Shown: positions 25,301 through 36,602 of the stretch, in pieces
Position numbering within the stretch: the stretch's first letter is position 1
Layout of the letters: each line of letters starts with the position of its first letter
Assembly (NCBI GenBank): GCA_023634235.1
Contig: JAMKCF010000015.1
Location: forward strand, 10,016,087-10,080,086
Reading direction: 5' to 3'
DNA from: Pisaster brevispinus
Lineage: Eukaryota > Echinodermata > Asteroidea > Forcipulatida > Asteriidae
Length of the DNA: 64,000 nt
Position numbers and translations under genes: made by a program
Notes under the pieces: model-generated
Database searches by the model: none
What the model saw: the letters and a program-made list of their open reading frames with translations, nothing else
Told to the model about the DNA's origin: nothing

Positions 25301-27186
25301 AAATATCAAGTAATAAACCACAAGGGAAACCGACTATGCGACTTTTAATTAATGTGGGCTTGATGAATAAAGAAAAACTAGAGCGGGATCATCAAATACT
25401 AACTTCATTCAGAACCGACAACACCATATCCCTAGGGGGGAATAAAGAAAACAATGAAGTAAGGCTTGTCTCCTACCCATTCCCGTTCAGCTTCATCCTC
25501 CATTTCTACGTCTTCTTCATGTTCCTGATGTCGTCTTCTTGCTCGTTCTCATTCATGATCTCTTTGCTCTCGGTATCCCCCTTTGTTCTCATTCGTGTTC
25601 TTCTTGTTTGTGTTTTGATCTCACTCTTATTTTTGCTCTCGTTCTTGCAAAAACAAAAAAAGAACGTGACTAAATGTCACATGCAAGCTACTCTTTCTGG
25701 TTGTGCAAATGTACCTGTGGCAGATCGTCATGTGAAGGAACATTATAACAATTTGATCTCTATTTACATTAGTGTTTCATTTAAAGAATGGTGATGTGGT
25801 GTTTTGTCTACAGGTGACGATCAATTGAGTGAACAGCGCCCTCGCCGTCATCCAAACACAAGGGTCGGTACTGTAGTGAAGACCTACACTGGGTATGACG
25901 TCAGTACCTACGTCACCTACAACTCTCCAGCTGGAATTTACACTTTGGAGATCCGCAGTTTAGAGAAAAGCACGAGTGTACGAATATATGCCACCACCAC
26001 ACCGGATTCAGACCACTTGTACCCGGAATTGCCCACCGACCCAAGGCTCGACATAACTTCATTTAGGAAGAATAAGGTGTCGTTGGCCTGGAAACCGAGC
26101 CCATCCGACGTGATCTACCGCGAGCCCATCGTGTATTGTGTTGCACTCAATCCCAGGCGCAATTACCATACATGGTGTAGTGTGCAATCATGTTTGTATG
26201 GGGATGATCCCCCAGCTCGGCCTCCCAATACAGGATTTGGCTTCGAGAACGAGAAAACCAAGCGAGATGAACATCGTCGTGAACGCAAACGAGATAAAGG
26301 AGATAGGAATCGAGACAATGAAGAGGAAGATGATATCATTGTGGAATGTGTGGGAAAGAAGACACTGCACACATTCACCAACTTGGAACCGGCTCAGCGC
26401 TATTACTTTGACCTTTTCGCGGTAGACGAGACCAATAACAGGAGTATAGCTTACACAGGAACCTCGATCATTACAAGGCCAGGCCCAGCCACAAGAAAGC
26501 ACATTGCCCTCAAAGATGGTAACCTCCGTACATCATCAGTTCGTCGGTCGTCTCCCGTTAAAACATTCAACTTTAGTGTCGGTGAGACGGTCAAGGATGT
26601 CCTGGTCACTGTCCAACCCTGCACTGAATCCATCACGGCTGAGTTGTGGCGAGATGGAACAAAAATAAGAAGCTCTAATATCCGGGATCTGAAAGATTTC
26701 CGCGTACGTGAAGTAACAGGCGACATACAGGTCAAAGTGAAGAGTTTGCGAAGAGGGTCTACGCACTTCAGAATCTTCGCCACGACGAGACCAAACAAAT
26801 ACCCATTCCCTCAATTGCCTGTTGACAAACGGATAAAAGTCTTTGAAAATCTGCGGCAGTGTGACTCTGTCACTCTGGCTTGGCTTAGCACGAAAGAGGT
26901 ATCGCAGTACTGCCTGTACAAACGCGAAGATAGGCAGAAGAAGCGATCCAAGAAGAGTAATCGTGAAGGAAATACGCAGTGCCACGAACCAGACATGAGA
27001 AAAAGAACTGAAAAGGTGATTTGTCGGCCTGTTAGCGGGCCTGACACAGAGAGAGATGTCCTGACGGAAACGGTTACCGGGCTAACACCGGGTACCACGT
27101 ACGTCTTCGATGTTTATGTCAGCAGTTTTGGAAAGCAAACACTGGCATACAGGAGTGCCAGGGTTACAACGAAGAAGGTATGCTGA
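22119..27186 (+). CDS. NDNF: Neuron-derived neurotrophic factor (NDNF/Nord) homologue
   Basis: A secreted, fibronectin-type-III-containing family protein; vertebrate NDNF and fly Nord act outside the cell, and family members modulate BMP and FGF-type signalling. Coding exons are 22,119-22,354, 24,842-24,960 and 25,814-27,186. Junction phases agree (TT|T for Phe79, A|GT for Ser119), giving 575 aa against 568 in human. Met1 follows an acceptor at 22,104 by 14 bp, so a 5'-UTR exon exists upstream; Met15 or Met20 would put the hydrophobic signal core (residues about 20-34) nearer the N-terminus. Diagnostic conserved words are PSRDEELF (39-46), VEEDSAPVAITVTPC (84-98), YATTTP (177-182), YPELPTDPRLDITS, VSLAWKPSP (207-215), FATTRP, PDMRKRTEKVIC and the C-terminal Cys575. 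FN3-like regions lie at about 197-341 and 458-573. Residues about 263-292 form a very charged Arg/Lys/Asp/Glu insert, unlike the family as I know it. Assignment is firm; function is by homology. Confidence 0.93.
24842..24960 (+). CDS. NDNF: NDNF coding exon 2
   Basis: A 119-nt exon after acceptor TTTTTTCCCAACAG and before donor GTACGT. It encodes FYFLVEEDSAPVAITVTPC and LEWTLSLMDLPEDGSGS, the most conserved N-terminal block of the family. Confidence 0.92.
25060..25195 (-). mobile_element. tRNA-derived SINE head in NDNF intron 2
   Basis: On the minus strand TGGTAGAGCGC (A box) is followed by GGTTCAAATCC (B box, plus-strand 25,129-25,139). A perfect T-arm GCAGG-TTCAAAT-CCTGC is present. The anticodon arm has a T-T mismatch and lacks U33, so this is a tRNA relic inside a SINE and not a working tRNA. 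Plus-strand 25,303-25,334 (ATCAAGTAATAAACCACAAG) recurs at 42,775-42,806 in the opsin gene, so at least one dispersed repeat adjoins it. Confidence 0.6.
25814..27186 (+). CDS. NDNF: NDNF coding exon 3 (terminal)
   Basis: A 1,373-nt exon after acceptor TTGTCTACAG, running to TGA at 27,184. It holds both FN3-like regions, the charged insert and candidate N-glycosylation sites NRS (about residue 327) and NFS (about 371). Several open frames on the opposite strand and in other frames here are shadows of this exon. Confidence 0.94.
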
Positions 27187-28870
27187 TTCTGGAAAGAGTC
27201 TGCCTCAATAATACAGTTATTAAGTGAACTGTGTAATGTTGCCGTGGAAACGATGCAGGGCCCTCTGTGAAGTACTTATCAAGTTAATGACGCAGACTCT
27301 TCGTGAGATTTTGTACGCCGAGGATACTCGGCAAGAAAGACTATGAATAATTTACTTGCTTCAAGTGTTATAGACTGATCGCAAGAGGGTGGAAAAGTCA
27401 ACCCCAAATGACACGTACATTTCAAAAGAGGGCGCTCTTACAGTTGGCCAAGATCTAGTGGCATGGAACGCGGATAGCCGGTGAACGAGTATTTGATTTA
27501 TTCTCTTTCGAAAGATTTAAGATATTGGATAAAATGAACACAGAAAAAAGGACAATGACTTTGGCCAAGAGTTTGCATACAAACTGAACAGCAGTATTCT
27601 TACAAAAGTTTTATGAGAATAGTATTAAGAAAGGAACGCAGATTGGTGAACATTTGTAATTATGATATTGTATATTATAAAAAATCTTTCGTCGCGACTT
27701 GTTCTTGATTCGGTGTATATAATTGTTTTAAGAAAAGGACTAGTCAAGATTCGATGTTTTAGCGGAAAAGCAGGTTTGGATAAAATGGAAATCTGAGTAT
27801 GTGAAAGCTATAACCACTGCCGTAGTTATCACAACTATGTACAATATAAAGTAAAGGTTACTTCATTGTATCTCTAGACTGCTGACATAATAGTATTGGT
27901 GATATACAATACTATACATGAATATCTATTCTATCAAAGGTGCCTCGTTTATGTGCCCTGTGACTTGTATGGTTAGTGATTTAGAAAGCCCAAATGGAGA
28001 ACCGAAGTCATGACGGAAAATCAACAAAATCATTGCAATTCTAACAGTGTTATGAGACTAAGGCATGAACTTGTGTTTATTTGAATTCCATTGATTCTTT
28101 GGTCATCATGGCAAGGTGAATAATGCGATGCCTATGATCTGCATGTACCGTATCATTGCTTTGCTAAGCAGTGACGTCAGGACACAAGATGTAAAGTGTT
28201 GTTGAATTCAACAAACGCACGTGTTCACCTAGCCAAAGGAAACTGTTCCAAAGACGTAAGACCCGATCAGGCACTGGTCTCCAGACTAAAGCTCCGACCG
28301 AGACATAGAATTTGGTCCAAAACTCGGTTATTAGCCAAGTGCCTGACCGAGAACATGTCTTGAGACTGTTGTATTATGCAACACCAAATCACCCTTTACA
28401 ACAAATTTCAACAACTTGTTCGAGAAAAGTTGTGTAAAGAAACAAATAAAACAGGGATCCGGTTTCAAAATATAATTATACAGGTACCAACCAAAAGTTC
28501 TGAAGCCGCTTTATAATATATAGTAATGTATTGTGCATTATGCTGACTGCTTATTTTGCACCATGCTTACAATTTGTAAATACATTGTGTATATTTTTTC
28601 GAAGCACCCAATGGTTTTGTCAAATTCATTCATTCTTTTTGTAAAGTTCTCCTCGTTTATTTTGTTTTATTATAATTATTATTTAACAACTTGAATTTTT
28701 TAGTTTAGGTGTCCAAAGATGATTCCAACCTTTGTTTGTTTGTGTTGTTCCCTTTCAACCAGACCATCAATACATTTTATCGGTCTAAAATGTCTTTTTG
28801 TAAATTTCAAATTGTATTCTTTGAAAATGATCGTAATTTATAATAAAATGTGTATGAAATGCGGCCTGCA
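27187..28870 (+). other. NDNF: Probable NDNF 3' UTR
   Basis: AT-rich sequence without open frames, from the stop codon to just past a canonical AATAAA at 28,842 with G/T-rich sequence downstream. A weak inverted repeat (CAGGCACTGG near 28,270 against CAAGTGCCTG near 28,335) could form a stem in the transcript. Extent is inferred. Confidence 0.5.
28842..28847 (+). terminator. Candidate poly(A) signal of NDNF
   Basis: An AATAAA hexamer about 1.65 kb after the stop codon, followed by T/GT-rich sequence (about 28,910-28,985) typical of downstream elements. Other AT-rich hexamers nearby make the exact site uncertain. Confidence 0.5.
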
Positions 28871-31706
28871 AGACTTCGACTTCAGTTAATCAATCCTATT
28901 TGTGGTCAGTTATTTGTTTTTCTTCGGGTTTTGCTGTTGCTGTTTGTTTGTTGTGTTTTGTTAATATTGTTATTGTTGTTGTTTTTCTTTACTTTTTTAA
29001 CGCCTTATAAAAGAGATAATTAATTCACACGGGATCTCAGCTGTGAAGTAAATTCTGGCAAGTTACGTATTTTCACATGTAATCACCTTGTTTTTAATGT
29101 AAAAAGTGTGCAAAAATTTAAAATGAAGAAGTAAGTATGCATTGATGTTTGAATAATATTACTTCAAGTTACTGGTTGTTTGGTTGTTGATTATCCTGAT
29201 ATCAGGGGCTTTTATTGTTTCTAACGACCAGTGTGAGGTAGGCATATACGCCATCCAAACTTCAGAAAAACTTTTGGAATTTAGTCTTTCTAATAATGTT
29301 ATACATGTACATTGTAATTTGTTTTGAAAAATTGAAATGGGTTGCCAACCGCGAACAAGCTAACCTCAAACCAGCCAACCGTGAACCAGCTTGTTGAATT
29401 ACAACGTATGAGGTCTGCACAAAATCTGCAACGGTTAAAAGTGTTAGCTATCATTACGTTCTTCCAAACAAGAAAATGAATTGAGCTGAAATCCCAAAGA
29501 AATATTAGTGAAGACACATTGTTTCCTAACCATTAATTTTGTATTTTTGAATTAAGAGTTGTGGAGATTGTAAAACTGAGGAGGTGAGGTGGACAATTCT
29601 TTGACCGCAAGGTGTTGAGTCTGCAATTAGAGGTGGTGTACACCTCATCAGTAAACAATTTGCTTTAATGTTCCTTCAATGTTTCTTTGGGGTTTTGAGG
29701 CAGTGTCATGTCCCCGAAAATTGAGATGGCCTGAGACTAGTTGTTGTGAGACATTGTGACTAATATTGCTCGGTGACCCCTTGCCAGTAGTTTTGCTGTC
29801 TGCCTTTGCCTACATGTCAAACGGTGATCTGTGAAATGCTGTACTTGAACATTGTACCGACAAAACTTGTCTGTCAATTTGAGTTTACAAAACAAATGAA
29901 ATTTGGAATGCATCCTTTATGGGGCATATGTATGTCGGACTTGTTTATTAGGTTGGACATCTTGGTTTGTCGGACACAATGGGTTGGAGATAGTGGTTAG
30001 TAGGACGAAGTGGGTCTGGAATAATGGTTAAATATAATGGTATGTCAGATATCATGACACGTAACACATGTTTTAATCATTATTATGTACACGTACTTTT
30101 AAGTATTCTGACATGCGGAATGCATTCACATGTTATTTTGTCTTTTGGCAGGCTTGTTTAAATTTGAAAGTATATACATTTGTTATAGAATATATGAAGC
30201 CCATTTTATTACGCTTTTTGTCAAATATATGATCAGAGTTTCAAAAGTTTGCTTTAGGTGTTAATACAAAGATTATTATCCTTCGGAGATTCTGTCAAAC
30301 ATCATTGCTGAGGATTTAAGTTCCAATGTACAAATTGATAATTTCTATTAAATATTGAAATATTACACCACAGTGTACAAAGCCGTGTGTACCATAAAGT
30401 GACTGTGTTTAGTCCAGGGCATTTTCTGGCACACAATTTACTAAAATACTTGCAAAAATAAAACTAAACAGGTTTTTAAATGTGCCCCCCCCCCCCTTCA
30501 TATAAAAAATCGTGCGGTGCAATTTCCACAAAATGTATAATTTGATGTTTTTCTTCATTGAGCTGTGTAAACACCATGCCTGCATGAGGAAGTCCTAGCT
30601 CTGTGGCACTTTTGTAAATATGGGTGACGTCATAGGTCACATGACTCTTTATGAAGTCAGCTTGTGGAGTGCCTAGTACGGGACGGAAAGGTGGTGCTTG
30701 ACAAAGCCTGTGATACCAAAACGTATCAGTCTGCGAACACAACTATCAAACTACAAAAGTTAGTTCTAAAACCTTATGTGGAAGGTTAACGTTTCGCTGA
30801 CCTGTTGATAAAATAAGATGACAAGTATAATTCAACATTGGTCCAAATAGGCTAAGAATCTGCCATACAACTTCAATTACTTAATATTCAAATATTAAAT
30901 TTTTCAGAGACTTTTGGAAAAAGCTTTTGTGTTAACATTGACAAGGATTTAATGTATAAAAGTTAATCAATTCTAAATCGAGTTTTCTTGTGTAATTGTC
31001 TGTTTTCCCATCCGTAAATTACACATATACAGTAAATAGTTCAAGACAAATTTGAACAAGTAAAACAATGTTTAATTTTTTTTATTAAAAGTACTACATA
31101 ATAATGAATGTTTCACTTCAAAGTACAGTATTGACAATATTTTGATTTTTTTTTAAATCACGATGAATGTAACGCTACAAACAAACAAAAAATACGAGTC
31201 CGAACGTAATGACCCTATATCTTATGAACATTGTAGCTGACAATCAAATTCATAAACAGCAACAAATACGTAGAAATCGTAAAAATGACAGACGCGAGAA
31301 ACATAAGCCCAAATGCGGTTCAGAGCAAGGTATCAGAATGTTTTTCCTCATGTATTAGTTAAAGTTTATTTAGTTGCCCAGTTTACTATTGCCCTCTATG
31401 ATAAAATGTGAATGCTTCGGGCACTTGCGCTCTTCGGCTAGCTGCAAAGCATGGACCTTCTGAAGAATGAATGAATGTTTTCATTTTTGACATCACTGCA
31501 TATTGTCTTTTCTGTTAAATGCAAATTAGTGAAAAGGGAAATTGCTGAGTACCAACGTTGAGATGTCACAAACCGATAACCCGTACATAGACCGGGAACT
31601 GTACAGTAAAGCCGCGGTCGCATTTGATTAATTATTAACCGAGACCATCATTCCAATGGGAAAATCTTACCGGTGTCCGCGCTTGGATTATTTGACGTAA
31701 GCTATA

Positions 31707-31851
31707 ATAGACTGTGCAAGTCTCGCGCGTATTCGAACATTGGGATCCGTTAAAGCGCGTGAGTTTGTTTCTTTAACGCGTTAAAGCAATGCACGTGGGA
31801 CCACAGTGGTCCCAAAAATGTTCGAATACGCGCGAGACTTGCACGGTCTAT
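31707..31851. mobile_element. Fold-back element with 35-bp arms
   Basis: The left arm 31,707-31,741 and right arm 31,817-31,851 are inverted repeats with one mismatch in 35 (ATAGACTGTGCAAGTC against ATAGACCGTGCAAGTC in complement, then TCGCGCGTATTCGAACATT). The 75-bp centre holds two further palindromes, CTTTAACGCGTTAAAG and GGGACCACAGTGGTCCC. Structure fits a small MITE. The arms are unusually CpG-rich. Confidence 0.85.
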
Positions 31852-33329
31852 ACCGAGACGAAAGTCTACGCTACGCCAATGGCCTTTAACCAGATGGGTG
31901 CGCCACAAGTAGGCCAAAATTCATGCGTCAAAATCTTTCAATAATAACGTTGTTGGGGTTACGCAATTACTATATTGTGTAATTATAATAATTCATCACA
32001 ATCTGGGTGCTCTGTGCTTCAACTTTTGAGGAGATTAGATTAATTTAGGCGTTAAAGTTGGTCCTATTTGGCTTGGGATATGTAGGAGTGCCTCATGAAA
32101 ACTGGCAGCAAGTCGGTTTGAGGAAAAACACATTTTCCGGGTGTTCTTTTCTGGGACAATTAGCAACATTTCCAAACGGCTGACCTGCCAAAAATTCAAA
32201 AGTTTAGTTATCCAAAAATATATTTGGTTGCTTTTCACGAGACCAAGAGACTAGAAAATACTTTTTGAGAGTTTTTTTTATTTTTTTCATTATTTGTATT
32301 ATTTAGCATTGGATGCTATGTGAGTTTATTTAGTGTGGTGCACCCAGATGTGACAAAATACATGCCCTAGCTTGTAAACAATAGTTCAATAGAAGCACAG
32401 CAAATAAACGTAAGAAAAACAGTGCAAGCAAAGGGAAGCAATTTCTGAGTTACTGCCGCAACAACAAAACATGAGCGACTGTGAAGAACTTCGTTTTTCG
32501 TTTGAATTTTGATAAAGGTTAGCCGTTGAATTTTTGAGCTAAGCTCATCCGAAATTTAATGACCCGTGAACATTAGTAATCTGGCCAGACTCCAACTTTG
32601 GAAAAGGGACCACACCCTCAGAACCGTTTGCGACAACTTGCGATTAGAAGCCGTCATGTGTCCAGAAAACGTATGGGCGAATGCAGGGGCCCAGATTAGT
32701 CTGCCCATTGGGTTGTGCTGCATTTGGACAGAAAACGGCGTCTAGCAACCACGTGACCGAAGAAAACTGGTCCCTCTTTGTCTCAACTCTCTGTATACGG
32801 CTCTGCCTACACTTATCAGCAAAATAAGACATTTTTCGCCAGGGGTTGTACCCAAAATGGTCCAGGCTGGAGGTCAATAACCCCAAGGGCACGGTATCAG
32901 ACAATATTGTTCAACAATCTATAAAAGCCACGACCTTCAAAACTTTGATATACAGAAAAAGTTGTGGGTTTAAGTTTTATACATTAATGGGGTCAGTTGT
33001 CGCATGTTTTCCTCTCTTATAGTGTAGTGCACCCTTCAGCACAACGGTCCACTCATCTAAGTGCCCAAACGGCATCCAATCTATACGGGACTGCCCTGAC
33101 TCAACTTGATATACAGTGACTTGTAATTGGATGTAATTCACTTGAGCGTCCAATTTGCTTTTTGAAATCTTCGAATTGATAAAACCTTTGTACTTCAGCC
33201 CATTGTCACATCACTATAGGAGTTTGCAATGCAGATGCTATTCCCATGACGAACTCCTAAATACGAGTCTTTATGCGGATTAGTTGATTTCCCTATTTAC
33301 ACATGTACTTGTCTTCTTGCAGCTATTAA

Positions 33330-33900
33330 TTAATCCAAGTGAAATCAGCCAAGCTATATCAACATTATCTGAATGCATTATGGCCAAAAGCACTGGATGT
33401 AAGTAACATGCGTCAACTGAACGAATCCAAAACCGAGTTCTTTGTCTGTGCCAATACCAGGTTTCTTAAATCCTGGTCCGATGGTTCCCTCCATGTAGGA
33501 GCTGAAACCACCCAGGCTTCCATTGGTTAGAACTCTTGGGGTGGAACTTAACCAGACCATGCAGATGTCTAACTAACTGCAACTAAGGCACTGCTATTTG
33601 TCAAACCGTTAACTGCAATTTACATAACCTACAATGTATCAAGCATTGTATATAGAGCACCTTAACCTGCAGCTGTCGGAGCCATGGTAACATTTCGACT
33701 CGATTATGCAGATTCACTTCTCCTTGGGATATCATCTGCTGACTGTAAACCCCTTCAATTGCTTAAAAACTGTGCCGCCAAACTTATTTAACATCTCATG
33801 ATCAGTCAACAAATTACAAACACCACAATGCTGATAGGTGTCTTCATGAGATTGTATATATATTTATTTTCGTTAGAAGTAATCTTACTCAGAAACATGA
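33330..33900 (+). pseudogene. Decayed non-LTR retrotransposon (LINE) reverse-transcriptase fragment
   Basis: Translation gives QLNESKTEFFVCANTRFLKS (33,413-33,472), then after a frame change VRTLGVELNQTMQMSN (about 33,528-33,575) and later FRLDYADSLLLGISSADC (about 33,696-33,750) followed by LQLLKNCAAKLI. The order KTEF - LGV - (D)YxxSLL - LQxxxNxAAxLI is the C-terminal palm/thumb signature of CR1/L2/Jockey-type LINE reverse transcriptases. At least one frameshift and a stop interrupt it, so it is dead and partial. Confidence 0.75.
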
Positions 33901-34858
33901 AGGTGGTTAAACTTTCATACCATTAACAACAAACAGATGGCCTGGTCAGTTGGAGAAATTCGACGGAGCCTCAAATAATAAAGAAACTGGTTGGTGCAAT
34001 TCCTGCACAGTCACCTTGGTGACAACATTCATTGTTGCAATTCAGATAACACGAAAAGTTAGTTCCAATGGTTGTGTTTGGGCTTTGCGCCAAACTCCTC
34101 CAAACTCAACTACGAAGTAACCGATTGCCAAAACCAAGAAATGGAGTAAGTATAACAGAAAATGACATGCATCTGTACCATACCAAACCAATTTAAAAAG
34201 AAGGGTAAAATAATGCGATATACGAATATACGAGGTGAAGCTGTTACCGTAACTTTGACAAGAACTTGTTCCATGAAATATGAATCTCTCTGATCTAACG
34301 GTTGCAGATTCGAATGTCAAACAGGGGTTCATAATCAATGTGCACAACAATACACAGATCATAATCAAAATGATCTTCAGATTTCATGATCATTTTCATT
34401 TTGTATTCGTTTGCCTTCGTGTAGCACTGAAAAGAGTTATAGCCATGTAAATTTGGCTCAATCATAGAAGTGCTCTACTGGCTTCATTCTATAGACATGT
34501 ATGATTTCATAATTTGTATTCATATTAGGATTTGTACCCCTTAGTTATAACAAAAAACGCTTCCGTCACCCATTTTTATCAATAAAGTATTAGTACAATT
34601 TCATGCGGCTCAGTTAAAATTAAAAGTGAATAAAACGGCGTAATGTTGAAATAAAAGTCATGTGTAATAAACTAGGTGTTAAAAAACCCTTAAGTGAGTG
34701 CTGGTAACACTATCGTTATGGCACATTTGAATTATTTCACTGTTTTCTCCAAAGTGCAATGCCCTGGGGAGCCTGGGGGAGTCAAAGTGCTTGATATCCT
34801 ACACTTTTGACCATTCCATACATTTAAGAGGGGGATCAGGTCCCAAAGTTGTGTAATG

Positions 34859-34895
34859 TTTTTTGTTTTGTTTGTTTTGTTTGTTTTGTTTGTTT
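34859..34895. repeat. (TTTGT)n microsatellite
   Basis: About seven copies of a TTTGT/TTTTG pentamer. Confidence 0.85.
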
Positions 34896-35163
34896 TGCTG
34901 AATTTTTTTTCACTCATATACTTTGTGTACACTAAGTTTACAGACAAACATACAAACCTATACCCAGATCTAATCTCTGATCAAGTGGAGCCATTATTCT
35001 TTGTAGCAAGCTTCCAGAATTCTTGCTGACAGCCTGTGCCTGCCCTGCCAATCAAACTTTTGGGATTACTTTAGAGCCAGTAAGTGGAACCTTCCCGCAT
35101 TTTGTGTAATTTCCGGGGTAACTCCCACACTTAAGGGTTTAATGAATAGGCCTACAACTGATT

Positions 35164-35169
35164 TTTATT
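35164..35169 (-). terminator. AATAAA overlapping the stop codon
   Basis: On the minus strand GAA-TAA-AAA creates a perfect AATAAA hexamer sharing the stop codon of the secreted-protein gene. Use would leave a 3' UTR of only some 15-25 nt; other signals further downstream may be used instead. Confidence 0.35.
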
Positions 35170-35620
35170 CAGGCTTTTCGCAAGAATACAGTTGTTGCAC
35201 ACTTCCGAGGAGGGGTGGTGTAGCAGTTTCAGCAGCTGACTGCATGTTAACCATATCAACCGTCATTGTTCCGTCTGGTTGATAAGGCGCTCGTACAAAC
35301 ACTATGTAGTTCCCTCCTACGGTAACCGATGTGGATGAACACATGCCTCCATCATATCCAAACCCGGACACAGTTATTTCTTTAGAGATGGGCAGTGAAG
35401 TTTTGTAGACACAGTCGACTTCAAATTTTACCGTATACAGCCCGTGGAATGGTATTGCCGATGGTGCGTGGATAACTTTACCCAGGAAAGCAATCTCAGC
35501 ACTCGCCATTCTGGTGAGAAAGATTTGCGGACGCCAGTTTTGAGTTGGAGAACAAGATGAGGTAATGTCTACCTCGATTACCGTCAAGATACAGACAGCG
35601 ATTACACACAGAGCCTTCAT
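35165..35620 (-). CDS. Small secreted protein, CCDC3 N-domain/NTR-like
   Basis: A single-exon frame of 151 aa. Residues 1-22 are a clear signal peptide (hydrophobic VIAVCILTVI core), so the product is secreted. The mature part has four cysteines (23, 70, 94, 147), enough for two disulfides. The order C-(x)5-WRP, AEIAFLGKVI, YTVKFEVDCVYK, ITVSGFGYDGGMC, GNYIVFVR and a final Cys resembles the N-terminal beta-rich domain of CCDC3-like proteins and the wider netrin-like (NTR) fold. It lacks the C-terminal coiled coil of vertebrate CCDC3. Family placement is from memory of pattern and is tentative; that it is a real secreted protein is much more certain. The stop codon TAA is embedded in AATAAA. 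A further upstream non-coding exon is possible. Confidence 0.7.
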   Translation of the reverse strand: MKALCVIAVCILTVIEVDITSSCSPTQNWRPQIFLTRMASAEIAFLGKVIHAPSAIPFHGLYTVKFEVDCVYKTSLPISKEITVSGFGYDGGMCSSTSVTVGGNYIVFVRAPYQPDGTMTVDMVNMQSAAETATPPLLGSVQQLYSCEKPE

Positions 35621-35979
35621 GTTGGAAATCTAAAACCAAGGAAAAATAATGAATAGCTTTGAATAGTAAACTCAAACTCACTCAATGAAAATTGTTCAAA
35701 TTTGTAATAAAGCTCAATGCGAGTGTTTGGTAAAAGTTAGGCCTACGTCTGTACAGACTTTCGCGACGCGGACAGTTGGAAGTTCCACGTACAAAACCAA
35801 TAATCATTGCGCAAACGTACAGTGCGCATGTTAATTTTTAGGCTACATGACATGTAATCCTAACATGTACATGGTTTATATGTCACTGTATATGTACAAG
35901 ATTTGAACATCGTTGTTGTCGCCTGCCTTTGACGAGTCCATTTTATCTCAGAGTAGTAATCACTGGTAAGATCGTCAAA

Positions 35980-36602
35980 TGCTGTCGCAAAAATATGCGC
36001 ACATACGTTATGTGATGTCGTAAAATTAATTCCAATATGTGCACAGACGTATATGCAATGTCGTGAAATCAACTGCAAATAATGCGATGCGCATACATAT
36101 GCGAATATATTTGCGATGTCGTGTGTTTTATTGCATTCTTTGTTGCATACCTTTGAATACAATTTCTAATGATCTGGGGAGTTTCTTGCGTCCAGTCGGT
36201 AGTAATTGTAGCAGTAGTCATTGTTGTGAGGCAAGCAAGGCGAGGTGGTTATCCGAATAAGGAGACTTGCTCTGTTGAGAAACTCTTGCGAAACATTCTC
36301 AGCGAGAGCAGAGCTGCGACGTCAAATTCGCTTCGCACGAAGCAATCGCAGGAATATGAACCAGGCTTTAGCCTGGCGCCTAGTTCCTATCTACAGTGCC
36401 CGACTACTTTCCTGCTATAGTGCCATGTAGGCCTACTCCCTAGGTCACCAACAAATTGTCCGGACCAATGACATCTTCCCAAAGGTATGCAACAAAGTAT
36501 GCAATACAAATCACGAAATCGCAAATATAATATCCGCACATTCGCGATTAATTTTACGATATCGCACACGTCTGCGAACATATTAATTATTTTGCGATGT
36601 CT
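35980..36602. mobile_element. Inverted-repeat element with long arms
   Basis: The left arm (about 35,980-36,155) and right arm (about 36,482-36,602) are imperfect inverted repeats. The clearest pair is TTGCATACCTTTG (36,143) with CAAAGGTATGCAAC (36,480); TCGTAAAATTAAT and GCAGACGT are also shared in complement. Within the left arm, words such as ATATGCG and GATGTCGT recur as internal sub-repeats. The centre (about 330 bp) has no coding signal. Confidence 0.75.

Larger units (their letters stand above)
28871..35160. other. Intergenic, repeats only
   Basis: No gene is supported. Contents: T/G-rich low-complexity sequence (28,910-29,000), a poly-C run at 30,487, a fold-back at 31,707-31,851, a LINE remnant at about 33,330-33,900 and a (TTTGT)n tract at 34,859-34,895. 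Open frames of up to 108 codons show no family resemblance. Confidence 0.5.

Noticed and set aside
26163..27098. Antisense and alternate-frame open frames of 72-149 codons over NDNF
   Set aside because: They overlap a conserved coding exon and show no family resemblance; shadows of the NDNF frame.
34042..34368. 108-codon hydrophobic minus-strand frame
   Set aside because: AT-rich sequence readily yields Phe/Leu/Ile-rich frames; no conserved motif, and the two partial overlaps with repeats argue against a gene.
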